DNA of 64,000 nucleotides from Epinephelus fuscoguttatus (GCF_011397635.1 NC_064771.1:12215379-12279378), one strand, 5' to 3'; counted from the first letter of the stretch, positions 13,540 through 24,522 are shown. Notes: a model not told the origin generated them from the sequence alone. Numbers and translations are program-made.

Positions 13540-14784
13540 GTAAGCCATTTTAATTCAATTATTTTTGTCTCCTGACCTCAATTATACACTAACTTGCTCA
13601 ATTTGATTAAGTTCTTGCTGTTATATGTTGTTGCCTGTTAAGCATGTATCAGTAATTAATATTTTTCTATTTCTGCTGTTCAGCCAATCACGTCTTTGTA
13701 AAGATAAGTGTGCCCATAGATGCCAGTGTTCTTCATTTTGAGAGCACACTGTTCCCCAAATATCCAAGAAATTCAGTGGAGTTGGGAAGTTAAGTTAAGT
13801 AAGAAGACATTTTTTTTTTAAATCACTGTGTAAAAATTATTTGATTATAGAATCTTTTACATTATTCTTATGGTATTTGCTTTGTTTGTAAATTAAACTA
13901 TCAAAATGAAGGTTGGGGCAGTGTCATTTTCGGTATCACCACTGGGAGGCACCAGAGACAGAAAATTTCAAAACCTAAATTTTCTGTCAAAGGATAAAAA
14001 GAAAAGATAGTATGTTTCTTATTAACAGTGTTCTTTGGCAAAGTGCTGTTCGTTTTGTTAATAATAATGATATTTGAAAAAATCCTGAAAATCTGTGAAG
14101 CCACAGGAATCTGTACAGACCTTTGTTCAGATTTAGTGATCAATAAAGTGCTCTGAACAGCCAGTGGATCCTGCTAAAACACTGTCAAATTAGCACAGGA
14201 ACCAGGCATATCTGCAAGCTCATGTTTTATTTGCTCTGGCAGATGCGTCTGGTCCCCATCCTGTTCAGACAGATTTCCAGTCAGCCTGAGCCAGCTCGCA
14301 CTACTCATATTCATTTATATAATATGGGGGCAAGTTTGATATGATGACTGACAACTTGTAGAGCCTTTGTGCTTCACAGTATATGAAATAAGTGATTACA
14401 ATATTTTTGGCTCACACACATTCACGCTGTGGACACTACGGTGAGCGCATTTTTGTTAACAACCAAGATGGCAGGTTGGAGAATCAAGTACTTTGCAACA
14501 GCTTTGTGGCTTATCTATTGTCTCTGCTTACCTCATCTAGATTTCTGCGTCAATGACGATTATCTGCTGCACTGAGGATATCTATTTTTAACTGCTTCCT
14601 TGTCCTCCTGAGAATGAAAAGATGACATTGTGATAAAACAATTTAGACGTGACAACAACAAGGTAATATTTACTGCAGACTGTTTTGTTTACTTTGCACT
14701 TTGCCACATTTTTCATCTACATTAGCATGTTAAAATGAAATATTGATACCATCTCTAATGTCTGTTCTGTATTTTATCTTTCAG

Positions 14785-14857
14785 CGTTCAAAGGATTGCA
14801 GAAAAAAGAACATCTGAAGCAGCAGTGTGAATTCTGAATGCAACATAACTTTTCTCT
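14785..14857 (+). other. Candidate second 5' untranslated exon, ApoL-like copy 1
   Basis: A 73-base segment bounded by a pyrimidine-rich acceptor (CTTTCAG) and a strong donor (GTAAGTC). Its counterpart 21940-22012 is also 73 bases with the same splice sites. It contains a stop in the frame of the upstream ORF and no start leading into the main CDS, so it is probably 5' UTR. Confidence 0.5.
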
Positions 14858-15187
14858 GTAAGTCTAAACCATGAAAGCAGCTGTGCCACTTTTGTTGTTG
14901 TGTATTCTTTGTCGAATTATGTTTGATTGTACTAAAAGGTGTTTGTATTATTTCTCAAAATATGTGTGAAATAATGAAAATGGTAGCTGCATATTGGTGA
15001 AAGTGTAACTAACAGCCCCCTTTCAAATTACAGGCTGCTGCTGTGAAGGTCCTGAACAACAATCAATACAAACAGCCAGCGGACTGAAACACAGGTCTCT
15101 TTCGCCTGTAGCTCACTGAGTTTAACCATAGATCTTAGATCACAGATCTTTGGTTTCGACACCTGATTGATAGGAGTCTTCCCGAAA

Positions 15188-15973
15188 ATGGCCTCAAGAG
15201 GCATCAGACTACCACCTCTTTTGTCTGATCTCCTACGGAGACTAAGTCACACTGGGAGATTATTTATTGAACTGTATGACCATAGGAAAGAAAGAATGCA
15301 AGACATAGCAAACGAGCTAAATGCAATAGCTAGAGAGGTAAATGAGATGCAGAAAACCACAAACACAACCAGAATGAGCGGGGCAGTTTTGGGAGCTCTT
15401 GGCATTGTGGCTGCAGCTGCAGCTTTGTTAACAGGACGATCGGCCAGCGAAGGAGCTGTAAGAATGGCAATGGTAGGGGGCGCTGCAGCAATTGGTGGAG
15501 GTGTAGCTGTCATTACAGCAAATGCAACCCAGTTACAGACAGAGAAAATAAGTTTAGAAACCGTGGAGGGGTTGGGAAGAGAATTCATGACAATCGTCGA
15601 ACTACTAAAGGATGTCCTGGAAGAAATTAAGGCATTGTCTGAGGAGTTGGAGGAAAAATCGTCCTCATTATTGACTACAACTAGACAACAAGCAAGAAGA
15701 GGTCTGTCGGAAACAAGACAACTTCAGCAGCTTCTCAGGCAAACAGCTCAACAGGCAGGAAACAGCAGGGAAGTTATGGGTGCGACTCTGAGGAAAGTGA
15801 TGGAGCTATTAACCTTCATTATCAGTATCACCCGAATCACTTCAACGGCTGAGAGTGACGCAAAGTTGAGAAACTGTATCACAGATTCCGCCTTGCAGTG
15901 TGAGAAAACTGTTCATGAGTTTGCAAAGATGAGAAATACGCTCAGGGACTTTGAGGAAATGCAAGCAGTATAG
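15188..15973 (+). CDS. Apolipoprotein-L-like protein, copy 1 (261 aa)
   Basis: Starts at the ATG at 15188 (MASRG...), in good context (A at -3, G at +4). An open frame continues 21 bases further upstream but without an ATG. The coding region is one exon whose acceptor is at 15033/15034 (TTACAG). Residues 1-60 form a charged helical segment (ELYDHRKERMQDIANEL). Residues 63-111 form an Ala/Gly-rich hydrophobic hairpin (GAVLGALGIVAAAAALL and VGGAAAIGGGVAVIT). Residues 120-255 are largely amphipathic helix or coiled coil (LLKDVLEEIKALSEELEEK). Amphipathic helices around a membrane-insertable Gly/Ala hairpin match the ApoL family (PF05461), whose members bind lipid or insert in membranes; there is no signal peptide, so an intracellular role is likely. 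It is shorter than human APOLs. It ends FEEMQAV, unlike copy 2. Family call from architecture only; function unknown. Confidence 0.65.
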   Translation: MASRGIRLPPLLSDLLRRLSHTGRLFIELYDHRKERMQDIANELNAIAREVNEMQKTTNTTRMSGAVLGALGIVAAAAALLTGRSASEGAVRMAMVGGAAAIGGGVAVITANATQLQTEKISLETVEGLGREFMTIVELLKDVLEEIKALSEELEEKSSSLLTTTRQQARRGLSETRQLQQLLRQTAQQAGNSREVMGATLRKVMELLTFIISITRITSTAESDAKLRNCITDSALQCEKTVHEFAKMRNTLRDFEEMQAV

Positions 15974-17720
15974 GAGTATTCAAAATAGAGTCATTGGAAA
16001 AAGGACAAATATCACCAGCCTAGTTTATTGGTTGGACACAGCGTCAGTTTTAGCGCAACTTGCTCTTAAAGACTTAAAGTCATATTCAATCAGAGTAGTG
16101 AAAAAATAATGGAAACATGTTTTGTAAATGTATTGTTGGTCTTTGGGATAAAAATCAGGAATTAATCGTTTTGTCTCAGCTGTGTCGAGGGGTGTGTCAT
16201 GTCTCTGTTTGATTGACTTAAGCCTGCAGGCTGAGCCCCAGCAGGAGAACCAGAGACAAAGTCGATGTATCCTCATACAGCAGTTCAATATCTTCCGAAA
16301 ATGCAGATAAAACAGTTTGTATGATATAAAACAAAGTAGCACTACCGAACAGCAGTCTCTTGCAGTAAAGTCCTTTGTTGTTTGACCCATACACCACCCC
16401 AGCCTGCCTCTTCACGTGGACATTCAGTTTATATACTACTTCATTCTTTGCTCCTGTCAGCACATTGGTCACATGATCGCAACCTTCACGATTACTTGGT
16501 ATACACTAATTACTGGCTCATAATTATGTGGGTTATATACAAATTGTGTTGCGTTACTTTTTATAGATAAATGTATGAACAGTGTATGAGAACAGCCTGA
16601 CAAAGTAAACAAACTTGCACTGTGGCCTGCATGTCATGGCTGACACGAAAATGTGACTGGTCCTATCTAGAGCCAGTGTTTCATTTGTCCACACTGGGCT
16701 ACTGTAGAACAACATTGCGGACTCAGTGGAAGAGGAACCACTCTACCCACTGTAGATAACAGCTCATTCTAAGGTGACAAAAACATTTTTCTGTTTTCAG
16801 GTGATAAAAACTAATAAATACACAGTCATAGATATTATATACCATTCTGCCAATAGTTTCCCCTAAATCATACACACTGGACCTCAAAGCAGGAAAGCTA
16901 ACATGTCTTAAACATAAAATACAAATTTTTCACTTTTGGTTTTTGATTTATTTCATCAAAATGTTAGATATGCACACTGTAGTGAGTTATTTAGTTTTAA
17001 TTTCACTTGGACTCAAAGGACAACTTTTATTCCTTCAATCAGTTCATGCATTCAGTTTTCAGTCTGTTAGACTTTTTGTCTTTGTTTTCGGCACCTTCTT
17101 TTAGAAAAGATAATAGGTAGGCCTATTAAAAAGAGTTTTTTCTACTTTTTTCTACTATTTAAATATTTGTATTTTGGGCCAGGCAGCACTAACCATTGCA
17201 CATTTTTGTATTTGTTTATTGGTTTATCTTCAACCAGTATGTGCATTGTTTTTTGTGTGTTTTAACTCATTTCTGCCTGCAACTGACACTTATTATTTTT
17301 TTTCTTGGTTTTTTTTTTGTTTGTTTGTTTGTTTGGGTTGTTTTGGTGGAAGAATCAGAAATTTTCAAAATTAGTCAAACGGTTTGGCAACACAGATTTT
17401 TTCTTATCATGTTATGTTTAATGTTTGGGCACATGAGAATGTTGAAGTTCAAAACATTTCCTCATTATAGAATTAAAACAAAAAATATGGAGGAGATTTT
17501 CTTCTGTCTTGGTTTGAAAAGTGCTTATGGGTGATGTTTTACTTATTTTAATAACATAAGGCAGGAAGTGTGTAATCGGCTGAGCCATCAGTGTGTTAAA
17601 CCAGTTCAACCTGAAGGAGGTTGTTCCTCTGTGAATGACGTTTGACAGTATTCAGACAGTTCTGTCATTGTTGTGTTATGTTCCCAAAATAAAGAATACA
17701 TGAAAATATTGCCCTGTCCT
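15974..17720 (+). other. Probable 3' UTR and flank of ApoL-like copy 1, with polyA signal
   Basis: No further ORF of note. A canonical AATAAA lies at 17688-17693, followed by TG-rich sequence, and is conserved in unit 2 (25769-25774). If it is used, the 3' UTR is about 1.7 kb. The segment also includes a promoter-like or LTR-like block on the opposite strand at 16428-16468 and half of a TIR element at 16638-16887. Confidence 0.4.
16638..16887. mobile_element. 5'-truncated TIR element (right half only), unit 1
   Basis: The right terminus (ACACACTGGACCT) is present but the matching left terminus is missing. The complete element in unit 2 (24523-24866) begins TTAAAGGTCCAGTGTGT, and a diverged relative lies at 60992-61290. 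The left part was therefore lost here after duplication. Confidence 0.65.
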
Positions 17721-19115
17721 GTCTGATTAGCTGTGTTGTCTGACATGCTGAGAGAGAATGTTCTGAATCTTTTGGGACTGCGACTGATAAATTAACCAAC
17801 TAATCCACTGATCTGTTAGCCTTCAGGATTTTTGCTAAAGTGTTCCACTGCTTTTTCACATACCTGTCATACCTGGACAAAGTGTTCTTTCACTTTCACC
17901 TAAGTGTTTGGTCCAAAACTGAGCATGTATTCATTGGATGATTGAAAACAAAATCCTGAAAATACAGTACAGAAAAGTGCTGCAGTCCGCTCTCAGCAGA
18001 GCTAATGGCTGCTAGCATTCCTGCCGATATGGTAGACATGCAAGGGCATAGTTTCTTTATGTACATTTTCTAAATTTTGAGGGGGATGGGTCCCTTGCAT
18101 CCCTCCTGAAATCTACACCTATGCCCAATGCACCTGAAAGTGTTAGTTTTGCATTATTGGTGTGTTATCTTGCCATCACCATCTAATTCTACCCAAACAC
18201 CTTGGTTGTGATTATTGAAGGAATATTAGACTAACTGTGTGCACTTTTTTTTTTTACCAAGATTTCAATGAGAGGTCAATACTAATCTTATGTGTGTGTG
18301 ATAAATATAAAGCGAGAGCCAGCAAATGTTTAGCCTTAAGCAGGATTCACAGTTCCTCGTCAAAACCATACCTATGGCGTAGACTCTATGACGACGCAGA
18401 GCCTACGCCATAGGTATGGTGCCTATGCAGCTCCCTGGAACCTCTCCAGAAATGAAAGCTGAAACCATTTCCCTCAGTAGAAATGAAGCATTTATTTACT
18501 TATATAGCAAAAAAGAAACAATAAACTGTGTAGACAATAAAGCCTACACAAAATAGCATTTCAAGTCTTATGTGTGATTTATCCTGGCTTCATATAAGCA
18601 GAGGAAATCTGAGCTAGTCGCTAGGCTAATTTATAGAATGTAAAATGCTGGCGCTAATAACGATAGCATGTTACATTTGTTTGGAAAACGTGTTTAATAC
18701 AAGACAGTTGTTTTGTCAGTGAGTCTTGTGAGTTGTAATGGAGCCAAATTTTGTAACGTTATCTTTGTTAAATGTTGATGTTGTCCCTGGCTTATATGAG
18801 TAGAGGAAAATTCTGCTAGCCACTAGGCTAATTTCTACAGTGTAAAATGCCGTAGGCTTGTGCTAATAATGTTAGCATGTTGTATTTGTGGAGAAAATGT
18901 GTTTGTCTGTGAATGCTGCGAGTTATAGTGAAGCCAATTTGTGTACTTGTGTTTGAAACCGTTGCTATCAAGTCATGTTTAATGTGTGTTTAATGTGTGT
19001 TTTGGGTGTGTTTTGAGTCAACTAAACTTTACAGCACTTCACAGAAACCCACCGCTGACTAGTGTTTTGGAGATGTAACTGCAGAGTGACACAGACACAC
19101 CGCCGCACAAGTCTC
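17721..19115. repeat. Duplicated non-coding repeat block with internal ~190-bp semi-repeats
   Basis: Two related segments (about 18575-18740 and 18780-18915) share the order GAGTAGAGGAAA/CAGAGGAAA, GCTAGGCTAATTT, GTAAAATGC, TAATA-GTTAGCATGTT and GGA-AA-GTGTTT, so the block is an internal tandem duplication. It recurs in unit 2 (about 25800-27180), and a diverged reverse-complement copy lies at about 59330-59640. It is therefore a dispersed fish repeat, not a gene. Confidence 0.65.
18366..18419. repeat. Perfect 17-bp inverted repeat with 20-base loop, unit 1
   Basis: The arms at 18366-18382 and 18403-18419 are exact reverse complements (CCATACCTATGGCGTAG). The hairpin is kept unchanged in unit 2 at 26445-26498. 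It is probably the end of an old DNA transposon. Confidence 0.85.
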
Positions 19116-19189
19116 CTCCATCTGTGTGTGTGCGTGCGTGCAGAGTGAAATGTTGAGTGTATGGCATGTATTTGTCTGCATGTGTGGAG

Positions 19190-19670
19190 ACATGGTTTGG
19201 TTTAGTTTAGTGGCATTCGCTAACAGGCAACATTGAAATTGAGATTTGTGATAAGTGGAGTCCAGGTTTTCAGAATATGTGACATTTGTGTTTTTTAGAG
19301 AAGCAGTTATTTTTTCCATTGATATACATGCATGTTCTGTCAGTAAGTTCAACCAGTGATTGATATTTATTGTTTGCTTGGTTTTCCAGTTTGTAAGGAT
19401 GACTTTCTTGGCAATAGCTAGGGCAACTAGTGTGGGTTTTGTGTGTTTTAGTGAAAGTTCAACTGATGATAAGTTGCCAAGTATGCATAATGAGGGGGAG
19501 GGGGGAATGCTGCAACCCAAGATTGAGGAAAGTTTCTCTGTTTCCTGAAGCCAAAAGTGTTGTATGGGTGAGCAGAGCCATATGGAGTGGAGGCAGTCGT
19601 CTGTGGTGCCTAGAGTGCATTGTGAACATTTCTCTGTGTTGGAGAGACCTCTTTTATACATTTTGCTTTG
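19190..19670 (-). pseudogene. 3' fragment of an L1/Tx1-like non-LTR retrotransposon (zf-RVT region)
   Basis: The - strand frame encodes a sequence typical of the C-terminal end of L1/Tx1-clade ORF2: a CxxC-x-H-x-C motif (KCSQCTLGTTDDCLHSIWLC) followed by FW, helical sequence and a conserved AKK-I--NWK segment. Polymerase and endonuclease domains are absent, so this is a 5'-truncated dead copy. It sits in the spacer between the two duplication units. The downstream part of the same open frame (19059-19190) overlaps CA/TG-rich unit-1 sequence and is not coding. Confidence 0.7.
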
Positions 19671-19819
19671 AGTGATGTCTGTCCTATTAGGCTTGAGGAG
19701 ATGTCGTCACAACACCGCGCCGCGCCCCCTTTGGGCCCTCTTCTGCCATTTTGAAAGCATACCGCCAGAACCGGCTTGTTGTGATCAGAAGTTATTGTGT
19801 TCCTGATTCCCACTTGAAG

Positions 19820-19960
19820 ATAGGGAGACACTGCTGTGTAAACTGCTCCAGTGTGTCACACGATGGTCGTGGGAACCTTAAAAACCGCAGGTTGCGTTTT
19901 TTTGGTTTCCCACATGGAAAAAGAATGAAGGAGACAGTGAGACTCCACAGCTCCGAGCAC
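19820..19960 (+). pseudogene. THAP-type zinc finger fragment
   Basis: The + frame reads HCCVNCSSVSHD, then LRFFGFPHGKR. This resembles the N-terminal half of a THAP DNA-binding domain (C-x2-C, then the aromatic FxxFP block). The rest of the C2CH module (second Cys/His pair, AVPTIF) is missing, because the sequence runs directly into the left edge of duplication unit 2. The preceding 19690-19760 is CpG-rich, like the 5' end of a gene or of a THAP-carrying transposon. Probably a gene or transposon remnant cut by the duplication. Confidence 0.4.
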
Positions 19961-20079
19961 ATATGCCAGATGACACTCTGAGCACTTACTGTTTTACTTT
20001 CTGTTTTATATTGAAACCGGGTTTGATGGATGAATAGTGGTATGTGTGTCAACAGAGTCATGTGACTGAAATGTTTTAC

Positions 20080-20176
20080 ATAAGGAGCAAGGTGTGAGCT
20101 GTAGAGACAGAGAGCTTTGTACATAAAGTGAAAGTATTTTATGAAAAGGCAGACTATGGAGAGGATGAACCATCAT
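20080..20176 (+). other. Candidate 5' untranslated exon, ApoL-like copy 2
   Basis: Counterpart of 13440-13539, with the same donor (CAT|GTAAGCC) and the same short upstream ORF start. A two-base difference lies just before that ATG (AAGGCAGACTATGG here, AAGGCTAAGACTATGG in unit 1). Confidence 0.3.
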
Positions 20177-21209
20177 GTAAGCCATTTTAATTCAATTATT
20201 TTTGTCTCCTGACCTTTATTATCAGCTAACTTGCCCAATTTGATTAAGTTCTTGCTGTTAGAAATGTTGTTGCCTGTTAAGCATGTATCAGTAATTTTCT
20301 TTTTCTGTAGACAATCTTGAGTAGTCACGTCTTTGTAAAGAGCCTTTGTGCTTCACAGTACACGGAATAAGTGATTACAATATTTTTGGCTCACACTCAT
20401 TCACGCTGTGGACACTACGGTGAGCATAAACCTAGCTCTGTTGAGGCATTTTTGATAACAACCAAGATGGCTGCAGCTGATGTGAAAACTGATGTTGACG
20501 TACAGTTTTTAAATTATGATTGGACAGTTCATCTCTGCACGCTGTAGTCTGTTCACTTTTTTCCATCACTCAGTGCTTAGTCAGATGTTTCATGGCTCTG
20601 ATTGGTTGTAGGTCTATCTAATTGTGTCCAAAGGCACTTTGGTCTGCAGCCGTTGATAACGCCTTTTGGAAATAAACAATTAACTGAGTGGTTCCAGACT
20701 AACTCATAACTCATAATAAACATGTATTTCTCAAGAGCAATTTTTGGGGTGGACCAACAAAGGTGCGGTCAAATTTACTGTTGTAACACATATAAATGGA
20801 ACCAGCATGGTCAAATGTATTTAACAATTATATTAAAAGTAATAATAATGTTTAGAAACAGCATCCCTTCTTAATACAGTAGACCCTATATAAAGGTTTT
20901 TAATATGTTCAACCTGCATTACCAAGAATGACTAGTAAGTGGCAATGTACATCAAATATGGGTGTCGTTTTTCTTATTACAAAGACTGAAAATCACAATG
21001 AAGATAGTTTCAGTTTGAATTTATCTTGTCATTATATATTCATGTGGTCATTCAATAAGTGTCATTTTATCTCTGCTACAATGCTTCACATGAATATAAA
21101 TCTCTAAATAAATGCAAGTTTATAGGCAGAATAAATCCCTCAATGAACAACCCCACTCAGTCAAACAAAAATATTTTACACAAAACGTGTTATCCACTGC
21201 ACTGAAGAT

Positions 21210-21771
21210 CAAGGGCGGAAATTCCATTTCATTGTTGGGGGGGACAATAAACTGAAATATTTCTCTGGCTTCTCTCAAAATAAGTTGAGTAATTATGCCT
21301 CTGAATGTAGGACAACTTAAATATGCTTTTACTATGACTGCTACATTCACACAGAAGATTCAACTGCAAGGTAATGAAGCGAACAACACGCTGTCTGGTT
21401 ACAACTGTTAACGTGTTTTATTCTGTTGAAAAGTACAAGTAAATAAAGGTGTCCGACATGTCTCTTGTTTTAAGTGAACTTTTGCAAAGTACTTACTGGA
21501 GTTCAGTTTCCTCTATTCTGACACACTCCCACTGATCCACAGTCAGTCCTGCCAAGCGACAGACCAAACCATTGTGAGGCAGATGAGGGGGAAATTTTAA
21601 AGTTATAAATGCATCGTGTTGCGTGTGTAATTGGCACAAGTGCTTTAAGTTTTTATTATTATAAAGTTTAAAATTGTATGGTTTCCTCAAATGATATATT
21701 GTGGGTTGGGCAATTCCCCATTTTTCCAAAGAAGGGACCGCCCCCCACCGTCCCCCCGGGATTTTCCTATG
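21210..21771. mobile_element. hAT-like insertion with target duplication and empty site in unit 1
   Basis: The 562-bp segment starts CAAGGGCGGAAATTCC and ends GGATTTTCCTATG, an imperfect inverse. It is flanked by CTGAAGAT (21202-21209) and CTGAGGAT (21772-21779). In unit 1 the corresponding place shows a single CTGAGGAT after GCA, that is, the unoccupied target. G-rich and C-rich runs near the ends (about 21235-21244 and 21739-21758) resemble hAT elements that end in G/C tracts. No transposase frame. Confidence 0.7.
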
Positions 21772-21939
21772 CTGAGGATATTTATTTTTAACTGTTGCCT
21801 TGTCCTTCCTTCCCTGTCAAAAACAAGGTAATATTTAATGCATGTTTCATTTACTTTGCCACATTTTTCTTCTATGTTAGCATGTTAAAATGAAATATTG
21901 ATACCATCTCTAATGTCTGTTCTGTATTTTATCTTTCAG

Positions 21940-22012
21940 CGTTCAAAGGATTGCAGAAAAAAGAACATCTGAAGCAGCAGTGTGAATATCGAATGCAACA
22001 TAACTTTTCTCT
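21940..22012 (+). other. Candidate second 5' untranslated exon, ApoL-like copy 2
   Basis: A 73-base counterpart of 14785-14857 with identical acceptor (CTTTCAG) and donor (GTAAGTC). Confidence 0.5.
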
Positions 22013-22343
22013 GTAAGTCTAAACCCATGAAAGCAGCTGTGCCACTTTTGTTGTTGTGTATTCTTTGTTGAATTGTGTTTGATTGTACTAAAAGGTGTTT
22101 GTATTATTTCTCAAAATATGTGCGAAATTATGAAAATGGTAGCTGCATATTGGTGAAAGTGTAACTAACAGCCCCCTTTCAAATTACAGGCTGGTGCTGT
22201 GAAGGCCCTGAACAACAATCAATACAAACAGCCAGCGGACTGAAACACAGGTCTCTTTCGCCTGTAGCTCACTGAGTTTAACCATAGATCTTAGATCACA
22301 GATCTTTGGTTTCGACACCTGATTGATAGGAGTCTTCCCGAAA

Positions 22344-23108
22344 ATGGCCTCAAGAGGCATCACACTACCACCTCCTTTGTCTGATCTCCTGCAGAGACTA
22401 GATGACAATGGGAGATTATTTATTGAACTGTATGACCATAGGAAAGAAAGAATGCAAGACATAGCAAACGAGCTAAGTGCAATTGCTGCAAAGGTAAATG
22501 AGATGCAGAAAACCACAAACATCACCAGAATGAGCGGGGCAGTTTTGGGAGCTCTTGGCATTGTGGCCGCAGCTGCAGCTTTGTTAGCAGGGGGATTATC
22601 AGGAGCTGAAAGAATGGCAATGGTAGGGGGCGCTGCAGCAATTGGTGGAGGTGCAGCTGTCATTACAGCAAATGCAACCCAGTTACAGACAGAGAAAATA
22701 AATTTGAAAACTGTGGAGGGGTTTGGAAGAGAATTCCTGACAATCGCTGAACTACTAAAGGATGTCCTGGAAGAAATTAAGGCGTTGTCTGAGGAGTTGG
22801 AGGAAAAATCGTCCTCATTATTGACTACAACTAGACAACAAGCAAGAAGAGGTCTGTCAGAAACAAGACAACTTCAGCAGCTTCTCAGGCAAACAGCTCA
22901 ACAGGCAGGAAACAGCAGGGAAGTTATGGATGCGACTCTGAGGAAAGTGAGGGAGCTATTAACCTTCATTATCAGTATCACCCGAATCACTTCAACGGCT
23001 GAGAGTGACGCAAAGTTGAGAACCTGTATCACAGATTCCGCCTTGCAGTGTGAGAAAACTGTTCATGAGTTTGCAAAGATGAGAAATACGCTCAGGGACT
23101 TTTTGTGA
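22344..23108 (+). CDS. Apolipoprotein-L-like protein, copy 2 (254 aa)
   Basis: Start chosen at the ATG at 22344 (MASRG...), same context as copy 1; the upstream extension to 22323 has no ATG. The acceptor at 22188/22189 opens the exon. Architecture is as in copy 1: N-terminal charged helix, Gly/Ala hydrophobic hairpin at about residues 63-109, then a long amphipathic/coiled-coil part. Differences cluster in two places. The hairpin turn is two codons shorter (GGLSGAE against GRSASEGAV), and the C terminus ends RDFL where copy 1 ends RDFEEMQAV, caused by extra bases in the T run at about 23099-23105 that shift the last codons. The rest, including LLTTTRQQARRGL through ITSTAESDAK, is nearly unchanged. 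Both copies keep full frames, so both may be expressed. Family call from architecture only; lipid or membrane association is inferred. Confidence 0.65.
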   Translation: MASRGITLPPPLSDLLQRLDDNGRLFIELYDHRKERMQDIANELSAIAAKVNEMQKTTNITRMSGAVLGALGIVAAAAALLAGGLSGAERMAMVGGAAAIGGGAAVITANATQLQTEKINLKTVEGFGREFLTIAELLKDVLEEIKALSEELEEKSSSLLTTTRQQARRGLSETRQLQQLLRQTAQQAGNSREVMDATLRKVRELLTFIISITRITSTAESDAKLRTCITDSALQCEKTVHEFAKMRNTLRDFL

Positions 23109-24522
23109 GGAAAAAAATATGTTGTGTCTCTGTTTGATGGACTCTAGCTTGCAGGCTGGAGTTGCGCGCAGACATTTTGAGAACAAAATAAAACAGGCTG
23201 CAGTGGGAGTCTCAATTAAATAGCAGGTTGTGCTATGAGTCCTTCTAAAGCAAGCTCAGGGGTTTAGTGTTGCCAGAGCCCACAGGAATGACGCACTGCA
23301 ATGCTTTTTTTCCCCTCAGAATGAGGATTAGAATATATGCAGTTCACATAACTCGATGAAATTAATTTATATTTTTAAATGCTTGAAGATCCACTCATTA
23401 CGAAAAGTGTCACAGTGATATTTAAGGTGTGTTGAGGGATTCATGTCGTCAACTCATACACCGAATAACAAACTGTAAACATTCCACCCTTAAAAGTCAC
23501 CAGCAGTCGGCCCAGTGAATTAAGTTATTTTTTCTCTGACTCCAGCAAAACATCCTTTTTTTTATAGTTATATTTTAATAATTTATGTAACATTATGAAC
23601 AGTGGTTACATAAGCTTCAAAACCAGTCACAACTCAGCCCTGAGCAGACTGTCCGCTATTGACCAATGTATCGGACTGCAGTGTTCACAGCTCCACCTTT
23701 TAGTACCGAGTGGTTCCACTAGTACCATCCACAACTTTTCACAGTGGAAACGGAAAAAAAGCGCACCGAACTAAACTGAACTGTACCATACTGCTTGGTG
23801 GAAACGGGGCTAAAGTCAATGTATCCTCAAACAACAGTGCAATTTCTTCCGAAAATGCAGATACAGCAGTTCATATGACATTTAACAAATTAGTGTCCCC
23901 CAAATGTTATCTACTTAATGTAAAGTTATGTAGGAAAGGTTTAGGAAAAGAAACATTGTGATGACGTACCATGAAATTATTCAGAGTTCACTTAGTTTCA
24001 CACGGTTCTAAACAGCAGTCTCTTGCGGCTAAGTCCTTTATTGTTTGACCCATACACCACCCCAGCCTGCCTCTTCACGTGGACATTCAGTTTATATACT
24101 ACTTCATTCTTTGCTCCTGTCAGCACATTGGTCACATGATCGCAACCTTCACGATTACTTGGTATACACTAATTACTGGCTCATAATTATGTGGGTTATA
24201 TACAAATTGTGTTGCGTTACTTTTTATAGATAAATGTATGAACAGTGCATGAGAACAGCCTGACAAAGTAAACAAACTTGCACTGTGGCCTACATGTCAT
24301 GGACAGATGGTGTGTTGTTAGTGGTGCTGAGGAGTAAGGACCACACCAGTATCAAACCAGACCCAAGTGACATTTGCAGGCAAATTTACAGAAGCTTATT
24401 AGTTATGTAGCCTGCAAGCTGGTGTCAGCAGTGCACTTTTCCCAGTTGAATATTCGTTTTGTCACTCATTCAACAAGCAAAGGTTCAGGACAAGGTGTGT
24501 GTAAGCGAGATAAAAAGGAGAC

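Larger units (their letters stand above)
13331..19115 (+). repeat. Tandem segmental duplication, unit 1 (ApoL-like gene copy 1)
   Basis: Blocks collinear with unit 2 (19961-27182) are 13341-13702 with 19980-20338, 14359-14470 with 20340-20475, 14571-15960 with 21772-23103, about 16256-16640 with 23815-24301, and 16638-19115 with 24618-27182. Long blocks look above 95% identical by eye, introns and 3' flank included, so this is a genomic duplication and not retroposition. Unit 1 keeps 13703-14358, which unit 2 lacks. It is missing the segments found in unit 2 at 20476-21771, about 23170-23812 and 24302-24617. Confidence 0.85.

Noticed and set aside
15167-15187. Seven extra N-terminal codons on ApoL-like copy 1 (and 22323-22343 on copy 2)
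   Set aside because: The extension begins at TTG, not ATG. The ATG at 15188/22344 has a better context and gives the natural MASRG start.
22184-22663. 159-codon frame antisense to ApoL-like copy 2
   Set aside because: It mirrors the Ala/Gly-rich sense sequence. A similar shadow occurs over copy 1, and no domain is present.
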